The notes under the pieces: generated by a model
What the model was told of the DNA's origin: nothing
What the model saw: only the letters and a program-made list of their open reading frames with translations
Databases searched by the model: none
Made by a program: the position numbers and the translations under genes
NCBI GenBank assembly: GCA_019914995.1
Contig: CM034136.1
Location: 7,389,787-7,453,786 of the forward strand
DNA from: Acanthochlamys bracteata
Taxonomy: Eukaryota; Streptophyta; Magnoliopsida; Pandanales; Velloziaceae
Direction of reading: 5' to 3'
DNA length: 64,000 bases
Part shown: piece by piece, positions 1 to 11,974 of the stretch
Layout: each line of letters begins with the position of its first letter
Position numbering within the stretch: position 1 is the stretch's first letter

Positions 1-1036
1 GGAAGTTTCATGTGTTAGAATTCAGTTGCTGCTACTCAAACTAATCAAAAAGAAAGTATACCTTTCTCCATCTGGTTTGGACATTTTTGGGGCACTAGTG
101 TTGATTAGTGGCCTGTGGGATGTGCCATTTCCTCCAAAAGTGGACTGTGGATGTTGAGGAAAAGAACAATGATTTAAATTGCCTATTTTCGATTCCTTTC
201 CTATGTCTATTCTTATTGCTTAATTAGAAAGAAGTACTTCTTTGGCTAAGACCAAACAGGCATACATATGCCCTGATGAATTCACGAGTAAATGTTTGTC
301 ATAAGTGTCGTAGAGCAAATTTGTGATAGATTTGAGCACTAGAGCAGTCTGTCTATGTCTTGGAAGCACATAACTACAGCTGATTGAAAAGAAATATCTT
401 TTCTGATAGCATAGAATCAAGATAGAACTTGATTTAATAGATTTTGTTTGGTCACCTGAGCCATTATATTTGATTGTTTCTTCAGGAAACAGTGAAGATT
501 CATGATTTGCAGTTCTAAACAATTATGAATTTACTTCCAGGTATGAAGCACTTGGGCATGCAGAAAAATTTTTGTTATCTTGCTGTTTAGATGCAGGATC
601 CTGCCACCCATCCACAGGTTAGCTTTTCATCTTAATTAATTCCTACAGCTATTCTAGGCATGCCATCCACGCAGAAGAAAAAAATAAGCTTTTCATCATG
701 CAGAAGAAGTACTAGCAACTGCTGATGAACCGTGCCAACCTGAAACTGATGAGCAATATTCCAGTGATTGTTTTAAATTTCAAAAGTTTTATATGCATGT
801 TTTGAAGTTTCTTTTCTTTTTCATTTTTATAGAAGAGATGCATGCGTAGAAGATGTACCATCAATTAATGTTAAAGCTTATTTTTCACCAGAGCTATTAT
901 GTATCCAACCCATCCGTACTGTACTCTTTCTATCCTTTTGCTCAGCTTGTACAACAGACCGGCCAGTCTCTATCCTGATGAAAAAGCACAGTTTAAGGCA
1001 AAAATAGTTCTGATGTTAATTAAGTGTCTGTTTCAA
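1..1036. other. Intergenic, no gene recognised
   Basis: Moderately AT-rich DNA. No exon chain with matching splice sites and no protein family was recognised on either strand. The longest open frame (minus strand, about 220-522) has no family features. It could be the 3' flank of a gene outside the window. Confidence 0.5.
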
Positions 1037-1039
1037 TAA

Positions 1040-1288
1040 GGGCGTGTTTACCAACATCCCTAAACTCCACTTTCTTTAAACTCAAATTTCACATAAATAC
1101 TTATAAAAATTAAAATAAATTTTTTTATCAATAAAATTTTTTTTTAAATTCAAATTTAAAACTTACTAAAAATATATAATTAATATAAAATTTTATTTTT
1201 TATTAAATATTTTTTATTTTTTAAATTTATTTTCTAAAAACTCTATTTCTCCCAAAACTCCACTTCCACCCCCTAGGTAAACACGCCC
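1040..1288. mobile_element. Tourist/PIF-Harbinger-like MITE, 249 bp
   Basis: The element starts with GGGCGTGTTTACC and ends with GGTAAACACGCCC, a perfect 13 bp terminal inverted repeat. It is flanked by the trinucleotide TAA on both sides (1037-1039 and 1289-1291). A TAA/TTA target duplication and termini starting GGG are typical of Tourist-like MITEs mobilised by PIF/Harbinger transposases. The interior is extremely AT-rich and non-coding, as expected for a non-autonomous element. Confidence 0.85.
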
Positions 1289-1557
1289 TAAGTGAGTTTC
1301 GTTCCTTATAAAAAAAATAAAAAGGAGAAATTTTTTAAAAATATATTAAAATTAGAGTTTAGTTTTTATATTTAAATTATTTTTTAAATGAGTTAAAAAT
1401 TAAAAAATAAAATTATAATAAATGTAAATAAAAAAATTAAAATTAAAATTTTGTTATGTAAAATTAAAATTTTCAGTTTCAAATAAAATATATATTTTTT
1501 AAAATTTTAATTCTAACGAAAGAAATTAAATTTTCGGATGATTGAAATATGTTCTAA

Positions 1558-1975
1558 CATGCGTATTTCTTATGCTGTAACTGAGTTTGCAGAACTAAAT
1601 TTGTAAAAAAACTAATTACTTAAAAATAGAATTTTGATAATAGAGTTTTTTCCAAAAATAAATTTAATTTTTATATTTATCTTTTAAAATGAGTTTAAAG
1701 TAAAACTAGGAGAAGCTAAGAACGTGTTTATCAATACTTTTTAACTCATTGTTTTTTGTTTAACATCTTTATTTCTACGAATCAATGTAAACACAAAAAT
1801 AAAACTCAAAATTTTCTGACAAAAACTTCTAAATTTCAAATTTTAAAACTAGAACTTCAATTCAACTTATTTTTAATAATAAATAAATACAAAAAAATTG
1901 AACTTATATTTTAGAGTAACTTACTTTCAAAATTTTGGTTTCGCAAACCGAATTCACAGCAAAAAATACATGCGG
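1558..1975. mobile_element. Possible non-autonomous inverted-repeat element
   Basis: A left arm at about 1558-1600 and a right arm at about 1935-1975 are imperfect inverted repeats of each other; both contain a GCATGTATTT-like block, then GCTGT, then GGTTTGC. The similarity continues inward through AT-rich sequence. No clear target duplication was found. This fits an old foldback or MITE-type element about 420 bp long. Confidence 0.45.
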
Positions 1976-3218
1976 TAATCAGCCTCTAGTGGTTTGGTTG
2001 GTAACCTGAATATTTTGTATGTTAGTAAATGCTGAACGCTTCATGTACATCTTTCTTATTAGATGATAGATTAATAAGTGCTTCTGGAAGCGCTAGCTTT
2101 TTGATATGCATTGTTCTTTAATTATATCAACTTTTCGGTTTACTTGGATTAATCCGTTCAAACCAATTTGAGAAAATTTTGTATGAGAGTGGAGTTTTTC
2201 TTTTGTCAAACTCAGACTCAGAAAGAAAAGAAGTTACTAGGCAATATCCAGGAACCCGTTGCAAAGACTTTGAAGAAAAAATTATACTTTTTAAAATTTG
2301 GGTTGTTTAGAAGAAGCTCAGCTAGCTAGCTATAAGCTTTTGCAGACTTTGGACTGTGGATTTTTTTTTTTGGGTCATATCTATTGTCTATAAGATAATT
2401 AGATTAGGGTTCTTATGTAGACCAAGAAGTCAACGAACATAATGCTCCTTTCTCAGAGTTGTTGACATAAAGCTATTATTTTATTTTAAACTTTAAAGTA
2501 CTTATTATTATTTATTAACTTGTATTTTATTTTTATTTAAAGTAATTATTGTTAAAATTTTATAAAAATTTAAAATACGGATAAACTGTATGTTATAAAA
2601 ATATATATATAGTTAAAAAATTAATTTATTTAAGAAAACTTCAAAATAAATTTTTTTTATAGAAAATTTATCATTTCAAACATTGTTAAACATCCCCGAA
2701 AACACTAAAGATGTGTTTATTTTTATTTAGAATATAAAATTTTTGTTCAAAATTCAATTTCAATAACTGTTCATATTTACATTACATAAATTTATATATT
2801 TTTAACCCATATTTATTTCCAAAAACTATTATTTTAAACATATAAGGTGACTTCATTATTCAATTTGAATAAAAATAAATGTAAAAAATCAACTCATTTT
2901 TAATAATTATTTTTTTAACTTATTTTTCATTCAAAAAATATAAAGATTTTGCTTATTATAGAGTGAATCAAACAATTTAACAAAAAATGAATTCAGAGTT
3001 CAAACTTCAGTATGTTCAAAATCTCCGACTTCTAATATTCTCCCAATAAAATTGCACATCTATTAATAAAACAAAATTACAAAGGGCAACATTGCTCTAA
3101 TACATAACCAATTAATAGAAAGGAAGAAGAAAAAACAAAAGAAGAACCAACAAATTTGCTAATGAGTTAATGTTAAACTGCAACGGCTAGCTATACATAT
3201 ATATGTAATTGAATATCA
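1976..3218. other. AT-rich intergenic DNA
   Basis: Homopolymer-rich A/T sequence between the inverted-repeat element and the 3' end of the cinnamoyl-CoA reductase gene. The last 100-200 bases probably hold that gene's 3' UTR. No other gene or structured repeat was recognised. Confidence 0.5.
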
Positions 3219-4691
3219 TCAGTTCGAAATTTTATCGGCGACGGCGAGGGGAAGGTGGCCGTGCTTTTGCAGGCTTTTCACTTGATCGTAAAGGCTCTGC
3301 TTCACCGGAATAAACTTCATTCCGATATCTTGGATCTTCTTAGTTGTAAATTTGTACGACTTCTTTCTCGGACTCGCTTCATCCACGCATCTGCTCAATA
3401 AAACAAAAAACTGATTAATATTTGTTAAAGATCATCAGATGATCAAAGTCGTAAAATGAAACTCCCAATTACTTTGTAGGAACAGGGTATTCAGGGAACA
3501 GTTCAGCAAGAATCCGGCAGACTTCTTCTCTATGTAGAGCACTTTCTGCACAGATATATCTACCGGAAGCAGCCGGAGTCTCGTAGACTAACACATGTGC
3601 CTTGGCGACGTCGCGGACGTCGACGTAGACCTGGGTCGCGTTAACGAATGTCTTAGAGGAACCGTCGAGGTACTTGAGCACATGCGTCGTGCTTAAGTTG
3701 ATCGACGGCTGAAGCAGTGGTCCGAGAACAAGAACGGGGTTCACGACGATTAAGTCCACGCCGCGCTCCTCTGCCGTCTTCCATGCCGTCTTTTCTGCTA
3801 CGACTTTGCCATAACAGTACCAATGCTGTTGATTATCAAAGAGACACGAATTAATTCTGTCACTCCAATATTAATTAAGCTTGTGATATTGAAAAGCAAA
3901 TTAATGAAAATAATAGTTAATAATCGTACCTTGGTGTTCTTGCAGAACTCTAGATCGCTCCAGCAAGACTCGTCGACGACGACGTCAGGACTCCGGTTAG
4001 GATCCATGTAAATGGCACCGATCGAGGAAGTGAAGACGACGCGTTTAACGCCTGCATCGGCTGCCACATCGACGATGATCTTCGCTCCGTTCACTGCCAT
4101 CAGCATTTGCTCCTGCAGCGTATATACGGCATCCATAACTTAATTAATACGAAGAAAGTTTCTCAAAATGTACATACGTAAAAATATAAATAATAAATTA
4201 AAATCCCGTACTCGATATTGATTATATATAAACTGGCAAAATATAATAATGTCGATGAAGTACATTAGCTTACCGGGTCATCGTGCATAGGGGAAGCAGT
4301 GTGGAAGACACCTTCACAGCCGTCGACAGCGTTCCGCAGAGCTTCGTAGTCAAGAAGATCGGCGCGGCAAAGGATCAACCTCTCTTTGGCTCCTTCCAAC
4401 TCTTTCAAGTGCCTGTTCTTCGGATCATCTGCGTGCGCAATAACATTCGCTACTATTAGTTACCAGTTCAATTAATCTATATATATCAACTTCAGATAAA
4501 ATTAATGGATATGCAAGTAACCACCAGTTACCTGGATTACGAACGGTGCCTTTAACAGTGTAGCCTTTCTGGAGAAGAAGCTTGACTAGCCATGAAGCAA
4601 TGAAACCTCCTGCACCGGTAACGCAAACAGTTTTGCCATAGCCGGAAACGGCAGCAACAGCAGCAGGAACAGAGACGACTTCAGCAGGCAT
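3219..4691 (-). CDS. Cinnamoyl-CoA reductase (CCR-like), 5 exons, 340 aa
   Basis: NADPH-dependent short-chain dehydrogenase that would reduce hydroxycinnamoyl-CoA esters to aldehydes, the entry step of the monolignol (lignin) branch, in the cytosol. Exons on minus: 4691-4532, 4428-4274, 4112-3930, 3825-3473, 3390-3219; all introns are GT-AG and phases close to a 340-residue frame, the usual CCR length. The Rossmann motif [11 protein letters not shown] is near residues 24-34. The R(X)5K NADP-preference motif is R51 to K57. The signature reads HWYCYGK (167-173), with the catalytic Tyr and Lys of YxxxK present. Canonical CCRs usually have Asn where this protein has His167, so it may be a CCR-like paralogue rather than the main lignin enzyme. 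The start is the only Met in frame upstream of the Rossmann fold. Confidence 0.93.
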
Positions 4692-4850
4692 GATGATTAT
4701 TTGTCAGCTAGCTAGTTTTAAATTTAGTGATCGACAACTGTGTCAAAGATTTGAACGGTTAAGGTTGCGTAAGCTAGAAAAGAGATTGAAGAAGAATTCC
4801 AAGCTCTGAATTTGTTGTGTTCGTGGTGAAGTTGGTCGATAGATGAGAGG

Positions 4851-4860
4851 TATTTATATA
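4851..4860 (-). promoter_or_regulatory. TATA box of the CCR-like gene
   Basis: Read on minus the site is TATATAAATA, an excellent TATA box about 160 bases upstream of the start codon. This would give a 5' UTR of roughly 130 bases. Confidence 0.65.
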
Positions 4861-5609
4861 TTAGAGGAAGGAAGTGTTTGGTAAGCGAATGGTGTTAGCG
4901 CATGAGGTTTCTTTCTTTTTTTGAAAGAGAAATTTTGACTTGACTGAAAACTGGAAATTTTGGCTCTGATCTTTTGAACGAACTAAATTTCTACAGTCAA
5001 AATCAATGCAGAGTAGACAACGAGGTTGGTGGCGTGGTTGATGGCAGTGAAGAAAATTTAATGAAATAACATTGACTTCAAATTTTGTTTGGTTTATAAG
5101 TTTCAAGTGCTCAGCTATTATTATTGATCATGCAGTTAAATTCCTTGAAAGATCTAAGAAACTAAAGTTCAAGTCACATTAATGTTCTTAGAAAGAGTGT
5201 GATCTCCATCACTTACCCATCTTTTAATTGAACTTAGAACTTATTTATTTACCCATTAAACTTATATTTTTAAAATTTAATTTAATATAAATTAAATTAA
5301 ATTTTCAAAAGAATTTATTTTTATCACAAATTTATTTTTAAATTTTACTTTCAATACACAATAAATATAAAAATTTATTTTTTTTAAATATTTTATTTTT
5401 TTTGTAAAACTTATTTTTAAAAAAGTGAGTTTACTTTGAGGTAAACACGTTTTTATCATCAATTTCTTGCTAATTTCTTATTATTTTTTTCTTTAGAGTT
5501 GTAATTCATTATAATTTTCACATGAAAGCAAAACCAAAACTAAAGCTTGACTAAAAGTTTTCGTTGACCAAGTTTTTCATAAAACATCTAATATTCCAAA
5601 GGAAGATTC

Positions 5610-5893
5610 TAAGAAGTATATAGCACAAATTTATATACTAAATATCATGCATTCAGATTAACAAATCGTAGAGAAAGGAAAACGAGTAAGTTAAGACTAC
5701 ATCACATGTTAATTGAGAGACTAAGTCTTATAAATCACATGAAATATATATAAACCTTCTAGCTAATAGGAAACTTTAATTTTAATTAAAAAGTTCTTAA
5801 CAATCATTTTTTTAAAGGGGAAATATATTGGAGTATGACTAATACTCTCAAGTCCCAACTACCCTAATGATTTAAGTTTATCCACGAGTTAAT
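5610..5893. repeat. Tandem duplication, copy 1
   Basis: A block of about 285 bp beginning with gaagtatatagcacaaat is repeated directly downstream (5893-6413). The best-conserved part, 5639-5904, aligns with 6162-6413 with scattered substitutions and small indels. It is non-coding and AT-rich. Confidence 0.8.
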
Positions 5894-6413
5894 TAAACCT
5901 GATTTATATAGCACAATTTATATAATAAGAGAGTATTTAAAAGTATTTTTTTAAAACGAAAGATATTTTATTTTATTTTAAAAAAATAAATTTTATTTTT
6001 TTAATTAAAAAATATAATAATAAAAAAAATTTATAACGTAAATTTTTTTATATTTTTTAAAATTTTAAATAAATTATATAAAATGGCATAAAAAATTTAT
6101 TAAAAAGTATAAATCAAAAATATAAAAAACTATTTTTTCAAACGTGTTGCGAAACGGCTCTTAAATATCAAGCATTGAGATTAACAAATCGTAGAGAAAC
6201 GAAAACGAGTAAGTTAAGACTACATCACATGTTAATTAAGAGACTAAGTCTAATAAATCTCTTGACAAATATAGAAACCTTAGCTAGGAAACTTTTAACA
6301 AGTTCTTAACAATCATTTTTTTTAAGGGGAAATATATTAGATTATGACTAATACTCTCAAGTCTCAACTACCCTAATGATCTAAGTTTATTCATGAGTTA
6401 ATTAAACCTGATT
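5893..6413. repeat. Tandem duplication, copy 2, interrupted by AT-rich insert
   Basis: This is the second copy of the 5610-5893 block. Its first about 25 bases (tatatagcacaatttatata) are separated from the rest by about 240 bp of A/T-rich DNA absent from copy 1 (about 5918-6160). The insert resembles other AT-rich repeats in the window. Confidence 0.75.
5918..6160. mobile_element. AT-rich insert inside tandem copy 2
   Basis: Comparison with the uninterrupted copy 1 defines this as inserted sequence. Its core (an AAAATTTTAAATAAATTAT-like block after a run of T) resembles stretches at about 7606-7800, 31455-31690 and 51310-51550. No clear terminal repeats or target duplication could be defined by eye. 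Confidence 0.45.
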
Positions 6414-7605
6414 AATTAAAAGATAGTCAAAGAAAGAAAAGGGAAGGACAGAACAGTTTGTTCATTGGTTGGTACGAACTACTAGTAAAGAAATTAGTGT
6501 GTAAAAGAATATGTGAAACAAAATATTTTGTAACGAAGTTTTAGATTTGAGTTTGAGGTAGATGTATATATTAATATAGATCTACCCTTGTGATTTTTGA
6601 GTGATTATTATTATATTATCATTCCTAATGATAATTATTTGCTGACCTAATATCTATATGTTGTTTTTGGTAAACTTTTTAATACATTTAAGGTGACTTC
6701 ATTTTGTAGAAAATTATTTACTGATTATTTATTATGAATTAAGTTACCGTAAATAATATTTTAAAAAATGATATTACTATTATATACTTTTGTAACTAAA
6801 AGTAGTTTTTTGTATTTTAAAAATAATTGATAGTGAATTAAAAGTGAGTTTTGTGTAAAAAATAAATTATGAGATGAAAATAATCCACAATTATACGATA
6901 TTTTGATCATATGTTTGAGGATGTGTTTTATTCGTCTGAAATTCTAATTTTTCCTACCAAAATTGAAGTTACGAAGAGTTTATATATTTCGTTTGTACAA
7001 AAAATTAGAAACTTCGGTTCCACACATAGAATTATAGTTTTAATTTTTTTATTTAGATACCTCCTATCCTAATGTAGTTTTATTCTTAATTGCTAACTCA
7101 TTCTTAAAAATAATTAAAATATAAAATTAAACTTTATTTTTAATTTATTTTAAAAAAAATTTCATTTTTTTATTTTTTAATTATGTAAAACTCAGTTACC
7201 GGCAGGGACGCGCTAAGTTCAAAATTAAAAACTTCCAAAATATTGCATGCATTTGAAGTGTTGGTATTAATGGGCCATGTTACGCCCATTATTCAAGGTT
7301 ATGAATATTTGGAAATCTTGACTAGGCTATTGTCATGCCGTATCATAAGCCTAGTCTCGTATTTAGCCCACAACCTATTAGGCCTTTACATGGGCTTTTC
7401 TGTTATTTTTCTTTGTAAGTAGGAAAATGTTCACATATAAGGAATTTTTTTCTTTTAGTCTTTGACAAAATGTTACAATCTACTTGATAATCTCTTGCTA
7501 AATTAGACAGGTTATTGAGTTTAGTTCCTAATAATTATTGTTATTTCTTAATATTATAAGGCCGATATCTCTAGGCTTGGATCAATGATAAACTATTACA
7601 ATCAA
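6414..7605. other. AT-rich intergenic DNA
   Basis: No gene recognised. Around 7270-7400 there are several GGGCC/GGCCC-type boxes (for example tgggccatgttacgccc), but no coding exon follows them closely, so they may belong to decayed transposon ends. Confidence 0.45.
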
Positions 7606-7800
7606 GACCGTTTGGTGTGTTTTAAAAAAAATTTCTAAAAAAAAAATATTTTTATTTTATTTCCATAAACAAATTTTATTATTTTAGTTTTAAAAACTAA
7701 TGAAAATAAGTAATAAGAAAATTTTATTATGTAAAATTTTTTACATTTTTTACAATTTTAAATAAATTATAGACTATTGTAAAAAATATAAACTTCATCT
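7606..7800. repeat. AT-rich dispersed repeat
   Basis: Begins with cgtttggtgtgttttaaaaa and contains the block acaattttaaataaatta. Similar blocks occur in the insert at 5918-6160 and near 31455-31690 and 51310-51550. Likely a decayed non-autonomous transposon family; boundaries are approximate. Confidence 0.4.
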
Positions 7801-9744
7801 AGTGAAATGCTCCATTCTCTTTTTTAAAGCATCGTCGCCTTACTTGGAACGCATTAGCATTCACTTTTTATTCCATACCCATTTTCTCTACCGCTAAAGT
7901 CGGTAATACTTTTGATAAACATAGCTATTTAATAAAATTTTGATAAAAATTTTTATACAAAATCTAAATTCGTCATTACAGAAATATCTACATAGTAATA
8001 TTTTCGATAATATTATAATTCTCATTGTACACTATTTTACTAAAATATTAAAATAATAATTAATTATAAATATCATAAAATTTAATTATAAATTACTATA
8101 TCGATTATTTTATTGCTAATATTTTAATAAACGGAAAGGAAAAATTAAATATTATTTTTTCAACAAATAGCAATTCGGATTGGTAGGTCAATTTTGGGTT
8201 AACCCGAGTCGACCCATTTAATAACCGAGTAAAATTTGTTTAATCTTAACCAACCCATATATTTATACGGATCAAATTTTCTCACCCTAATCCTAATTAA
8301 ATAGGCCAATTTCGAATTATATTTTCGAATCGGATCATATATTACCACTCCTACCGCTAATGTAGGACAACATTGACAAACGCATACATCCATTGCATGC
8401 TCTAATTTATTTAATTTTTAATTTATATTTTAAATAAATTTTATATAATATTATATAGAAGTTTTATTTAAAAAAATATGTTAGAAAGTTTCAAAATTAT
8501 TGATTTAAAATCTGAATTAGATTAAATTCTTTATGTATGTAACGGATTTTTTAGATGAAATTTTTATATTTAAATACATTAGCTTAATATATTTGCAAGA
8601 AAATTATAATTTAATATTATTCACATGCTCGTAGTGGTGCTATGTTGATGGACATTACAAGTTTAGACGAATTGGGTTTGACTTTTTTTTTCCTTAGCCC
8701 CTTTACTTGAACGGTCAACTTATGCATGCGTTGACATTACTAAAACTATCACGTTCCACATATGTATGGGTGTTTTCTTTTCAAAAAATAATTATTATAA
8801 AATAAGTTATATAGTATTAGATAAAATAATTAGTTTGTGTATTATCTTTTAAAAAAATAAGCTAACAATAAATTTTATATTTTTATATAATTAGAGACGA
8901 ATTAAAAATAATTTAATAAAAGTTAAGTTATGAGGATAAAAAAAATAGACTCTAATTCTTATGCTACTCGCAAAGCTTTGACTTTATTGATTATAGATGT
9001 AATTCTTCTCGCGATCATAGACTTCAGATTTAAAAATTTTTTGAAGAGTATCATAAGGGATTCACATCTATAAGTCAAAACAAATCTTGAATAATTTCCC
9101 TTTCAATTATTAACTAATTAATGATACTAAGTCAAACTGATTGTATTAATAATTCGAAAATAAAACTGAATAAAAGTGTAAAATGGATCGGGTCCAATCT
9201 GCGTTATGGTTGACTGTATAAGAAAAGAGCTGGCAGAATTTCTGAGTCAGGTCAATTACATATTGTGATTTTTAATCCGAATTCAAATCTCATCTATTAA
9301 TTACATTATTAATTATCAATTAACCAAAACTTAAGAGTAACAAAAAGAAATTAAATACTTCAATCTTCAATTATTTAAAAATCAAAATTTTTTAATTCTT
9401 GTCAACGGGCCGGGCAGGGCCAGATTTTACCTAAGCCCGGACCCGCCCTAAGTGTTTTAGCTCGAGCTTGTGTTACTACTACCTAACTGTTATGTCATAT
9501 AAATATTTCAACTAAAATTAAATTAAATAGTTACGTTAATGAAATAATTAAAAATTACGACATAAAAAAATAACCATAATTATTTTGCATGCATATGTGC
9601 GGGCTTTATAGTCCGGCTGGATTTAAGTCAAGTCAAACCCGCTTTAAGAAGAGAGCGCTGATGGGACGGGTCGGGCCAGCCCGGCCGGTTGACGCCCGTA
9701 TTCTTTCGTTTTCCTTCTGATTGCCAACAACACCGGCAACTGCC
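7801..9744. other. Intergenic, with transposon-like debris
   Basis: AT-rich and without a recognisable gene. Two stretches stand out: about 8165-8355 (gggttaacccgagtcgaccc, ending ttaccactcctac, which resembles degraded hAT-type MITE ends) and about 9400-9440 with 9640-9700, rich in GGGCCGGGC-type boxes like those at the ends of the hAT element at 17486-20342. The last part should include the chorismate mutase promoter and 5' UTR. Confidence 0.4.
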
Positions 9745-11327
9745 ATGGCTTCTCTTCAAAATCAACACAGGTTTCCCAAACTCTTTCGTTCTTTTGTTAT
9801 CTCCCTCTCTCTCTCTTCTCTGTGTCTGAACAATGAATTCTTTTGCTGGGTTCCTTTGTTTCAATCTCATTCTTGTTTCTTGTTCAATCTCTTATTGTTT
9901 CTGTAGAATCTTGGAGCAGAGCAATAGCTCAAACACCAACACTTCTAATGAGTTGTCTTTGGATTCAGTGAGGGATTCCTTAACAAGGTTAGAGGACACC
10001 ATTGTGTTTGCGCTCATTGAGAGAGCAAAGTTTCCAAGAAATCAAAAAGCCTACGACCGAAATTACCTTAACTTGCATGCGGGTAATGCTCGACAAGTCT
10101 CCCTTGCTGAGCTGTTTGTCCGTGAAACGGAAGAGTTGCAGGCGAAGGTGGGATTCTTCTTTTGTTTCTTTAAACCCACCCATCACAAGTAGTGCTTTTA
10201 CATCAAAATATAAGATCATGGCGAATCTCAACTACAGCTTTGGAACTGGATATTTGTGTAACTTTTCTACATTTATATAGGCAGGGCGTTATCAAAATCC
10301 TGAAGAGGTTCCCTTCTTTCCTGATCACCTACTCTTCGCACTGGTGCCTCCTTATAATTTCCCTCAAGTTAGTGGCCTGCAATCCATGCTCAATTTTCAT
10401 ATGCTAAAATCTTGGTTTTTTTTGTGTTTTTTTTGTTAGTAACAAGTGCTTACCGCTCTCTATTTTTAGGAGTTGTATCCACCAGCTGCATCAGTTAATG
10501 TGAGTCAGACCATATGGAACATGTATTTTACCGAATTCCTTCCTCTGTTTACTGCTGATGGTGATGACGGAAACTACGCATCCACACTAGCATCTGATCT
10601 TGTTTGTTTGCAGGTTACCAAAATTTAAAACCAACTTTGTTTTCCTTTGTATCTATTCGGTAATATTTTCTCTTAAAATTTTATGCCTATCATTTCCCAG
10701 GCCCTTTCCAGAAGGATTCACCTGGGAAGGTTTGTAGCAGAAGCGAAATACAGAGATGCTCCGACGGATTATACTCCTGCAATTCAAGCAAAGGTTCATT
10801 GTAGTACCATGACAACTATGCTTATTGCACTTTACAATTATTTGGCAACCAGCACTAGCTAGAAGCCTAGAACTGGCATGGCGAAATTCTTTCTTTTTCA
10901 ATATTGATGGATGTGCTCTGGTCATATACATTGGGTAGACAGAAATCTACAATTTGTTTATGTTGTTATTTTTGGTTATAGAATTCCTTCCATTGCAGCT
11001 CAAGCTTGAATGTAAGAGCTGTGCTTTAGGAAAACAAAAATACCATAGACTTCATTTTAATTGATTACCATTGTTTTCATACAGGATACAGATACCCTTA
11101 TGAATCTCTTGACAATTGCAAGCGTTGAGGAAGCAGTCAAGCTGCGGGTTCAAAAGAAGGCCATGGTGTTTGGGCAGGATGTGACATTAGATGGAAACAA
11201 TGACAGCATGAACAATAGTTCCAGCTACAAAGTTGATCCTTCAATTGTTGGTCGGCTCTACGGAGAACGAGTTATTCCTCTGACTAAGGTTGTCGAAGTT
11301 GATTACCTTCTTCGGCGCCTTAATTGA
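9745..11327 (+). CDS. Chorismate mutase, cytosolic type, 6 exons, 277 aa
   Basis: Converts chorismate to prephenate, the committed step towards phenylalanine and tyrosine. Exons: 9745-9770, 9907-10147, 10281-10367, 10470-10613, 10701-10793, 11085-11327; all GT-AG with consistent phases. Family features are the N-terminal block [20 protein letters not shown], then [43 protein letters not shown], and the C-terminus YLLRRLN. The first exon codes for only nine residues and there is no room for a plastid transit peptide. With a length close to the short isoform of other plants, this points to the cytosolic, CM2-like enzyme, which is not expected to be allosterically controlled by aromatic amino acids. 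The insert before YKVDPSI is Asn/Ser-rich and may be a lineage feature. Confidence 0.93.
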
Positions 11328-11683
11328 ATGAATAGCTTGTATCACTAGATGTTGTTTAAGACAACAACGATATCTCCATTATTCAATTGCTGTTGTTGTA
11401 ATTTGTAATCTATTTGGATGATAGAATAATGAAAGAAATATTTTCTTCTCATACTTTGCTTCTTCTTTGATCACAAAACTTAGGATTTTTTTCATGCTGG
11501 TGGGTCTGTGCCATGAAGATTGAAGAATTGAAACGACCGCAGCATTGTAGACTTGGTTAAAGTTTTTATTTTAAGCACATTGTTGCATGAACTTTCACAT
11601 TCATGAATTAGGAATTCGTAATAGAAGGACAACGTGCATTATCAATGATATGCAGGGCATATTTCAACACTTTTAGAGGTAGC

Positions 11684-11736
11684 GGCCCAATATCAATGGT
11701 ACGGCCCATCAATACAGTATAGAATGTTAATGGGCC
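11684..11736. promoter_or_regulatory. Cluster of three GGCCCA/TGGGCC (site II) boxes
   Basis: GGCCCA at 11684-11689 and 11703-11708 and its complement TGGGCC at 11731-11736 lie about 240 bases upstream of the DOMON/b561 start codon. Such boxes are TCP-factor site II elements found in promoters of genes expressed in growing tissue. The assignment to the downstream gene is inferred. Confidence 0.5.
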
Positions 11737-11974
11737 AAACAAAGTAGGCCATCTCGTTCGTTCATTTACCAGCTTCACAAGAACTCGAAAAAGAAAGCGA
11801 AAAAGTGAATGAAACGAAACTCGATCGGACCTTCTCTGGTCAATCACACGCGCAAAACTTCACCAAGTGTGACAGCTTCTACTTAACTGAGAAAAAAAAT
11901 GAAAGAAACTTTCCCTCAAATTTATAAAAGCTAATTCCTTCAACAGATCTCATCTTCATTTTCTCCGATCAACC

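Noticed and set aside
8165-8355. gggttaacccgagtcgaccc ... ttaccactcctac, resembling a hAT-type MITE
   Set aside because: Only the right end looks like a hAT terminus; the left end and target duplication are missing. Mentioned only as debris.
9628-9870. Minus-strand open frame [12 protein letters not shown] overlapping the chorismate mutase start
   Set aside because: Antisense to the first exon and promoter of the chorismate mutase gene; no family features.
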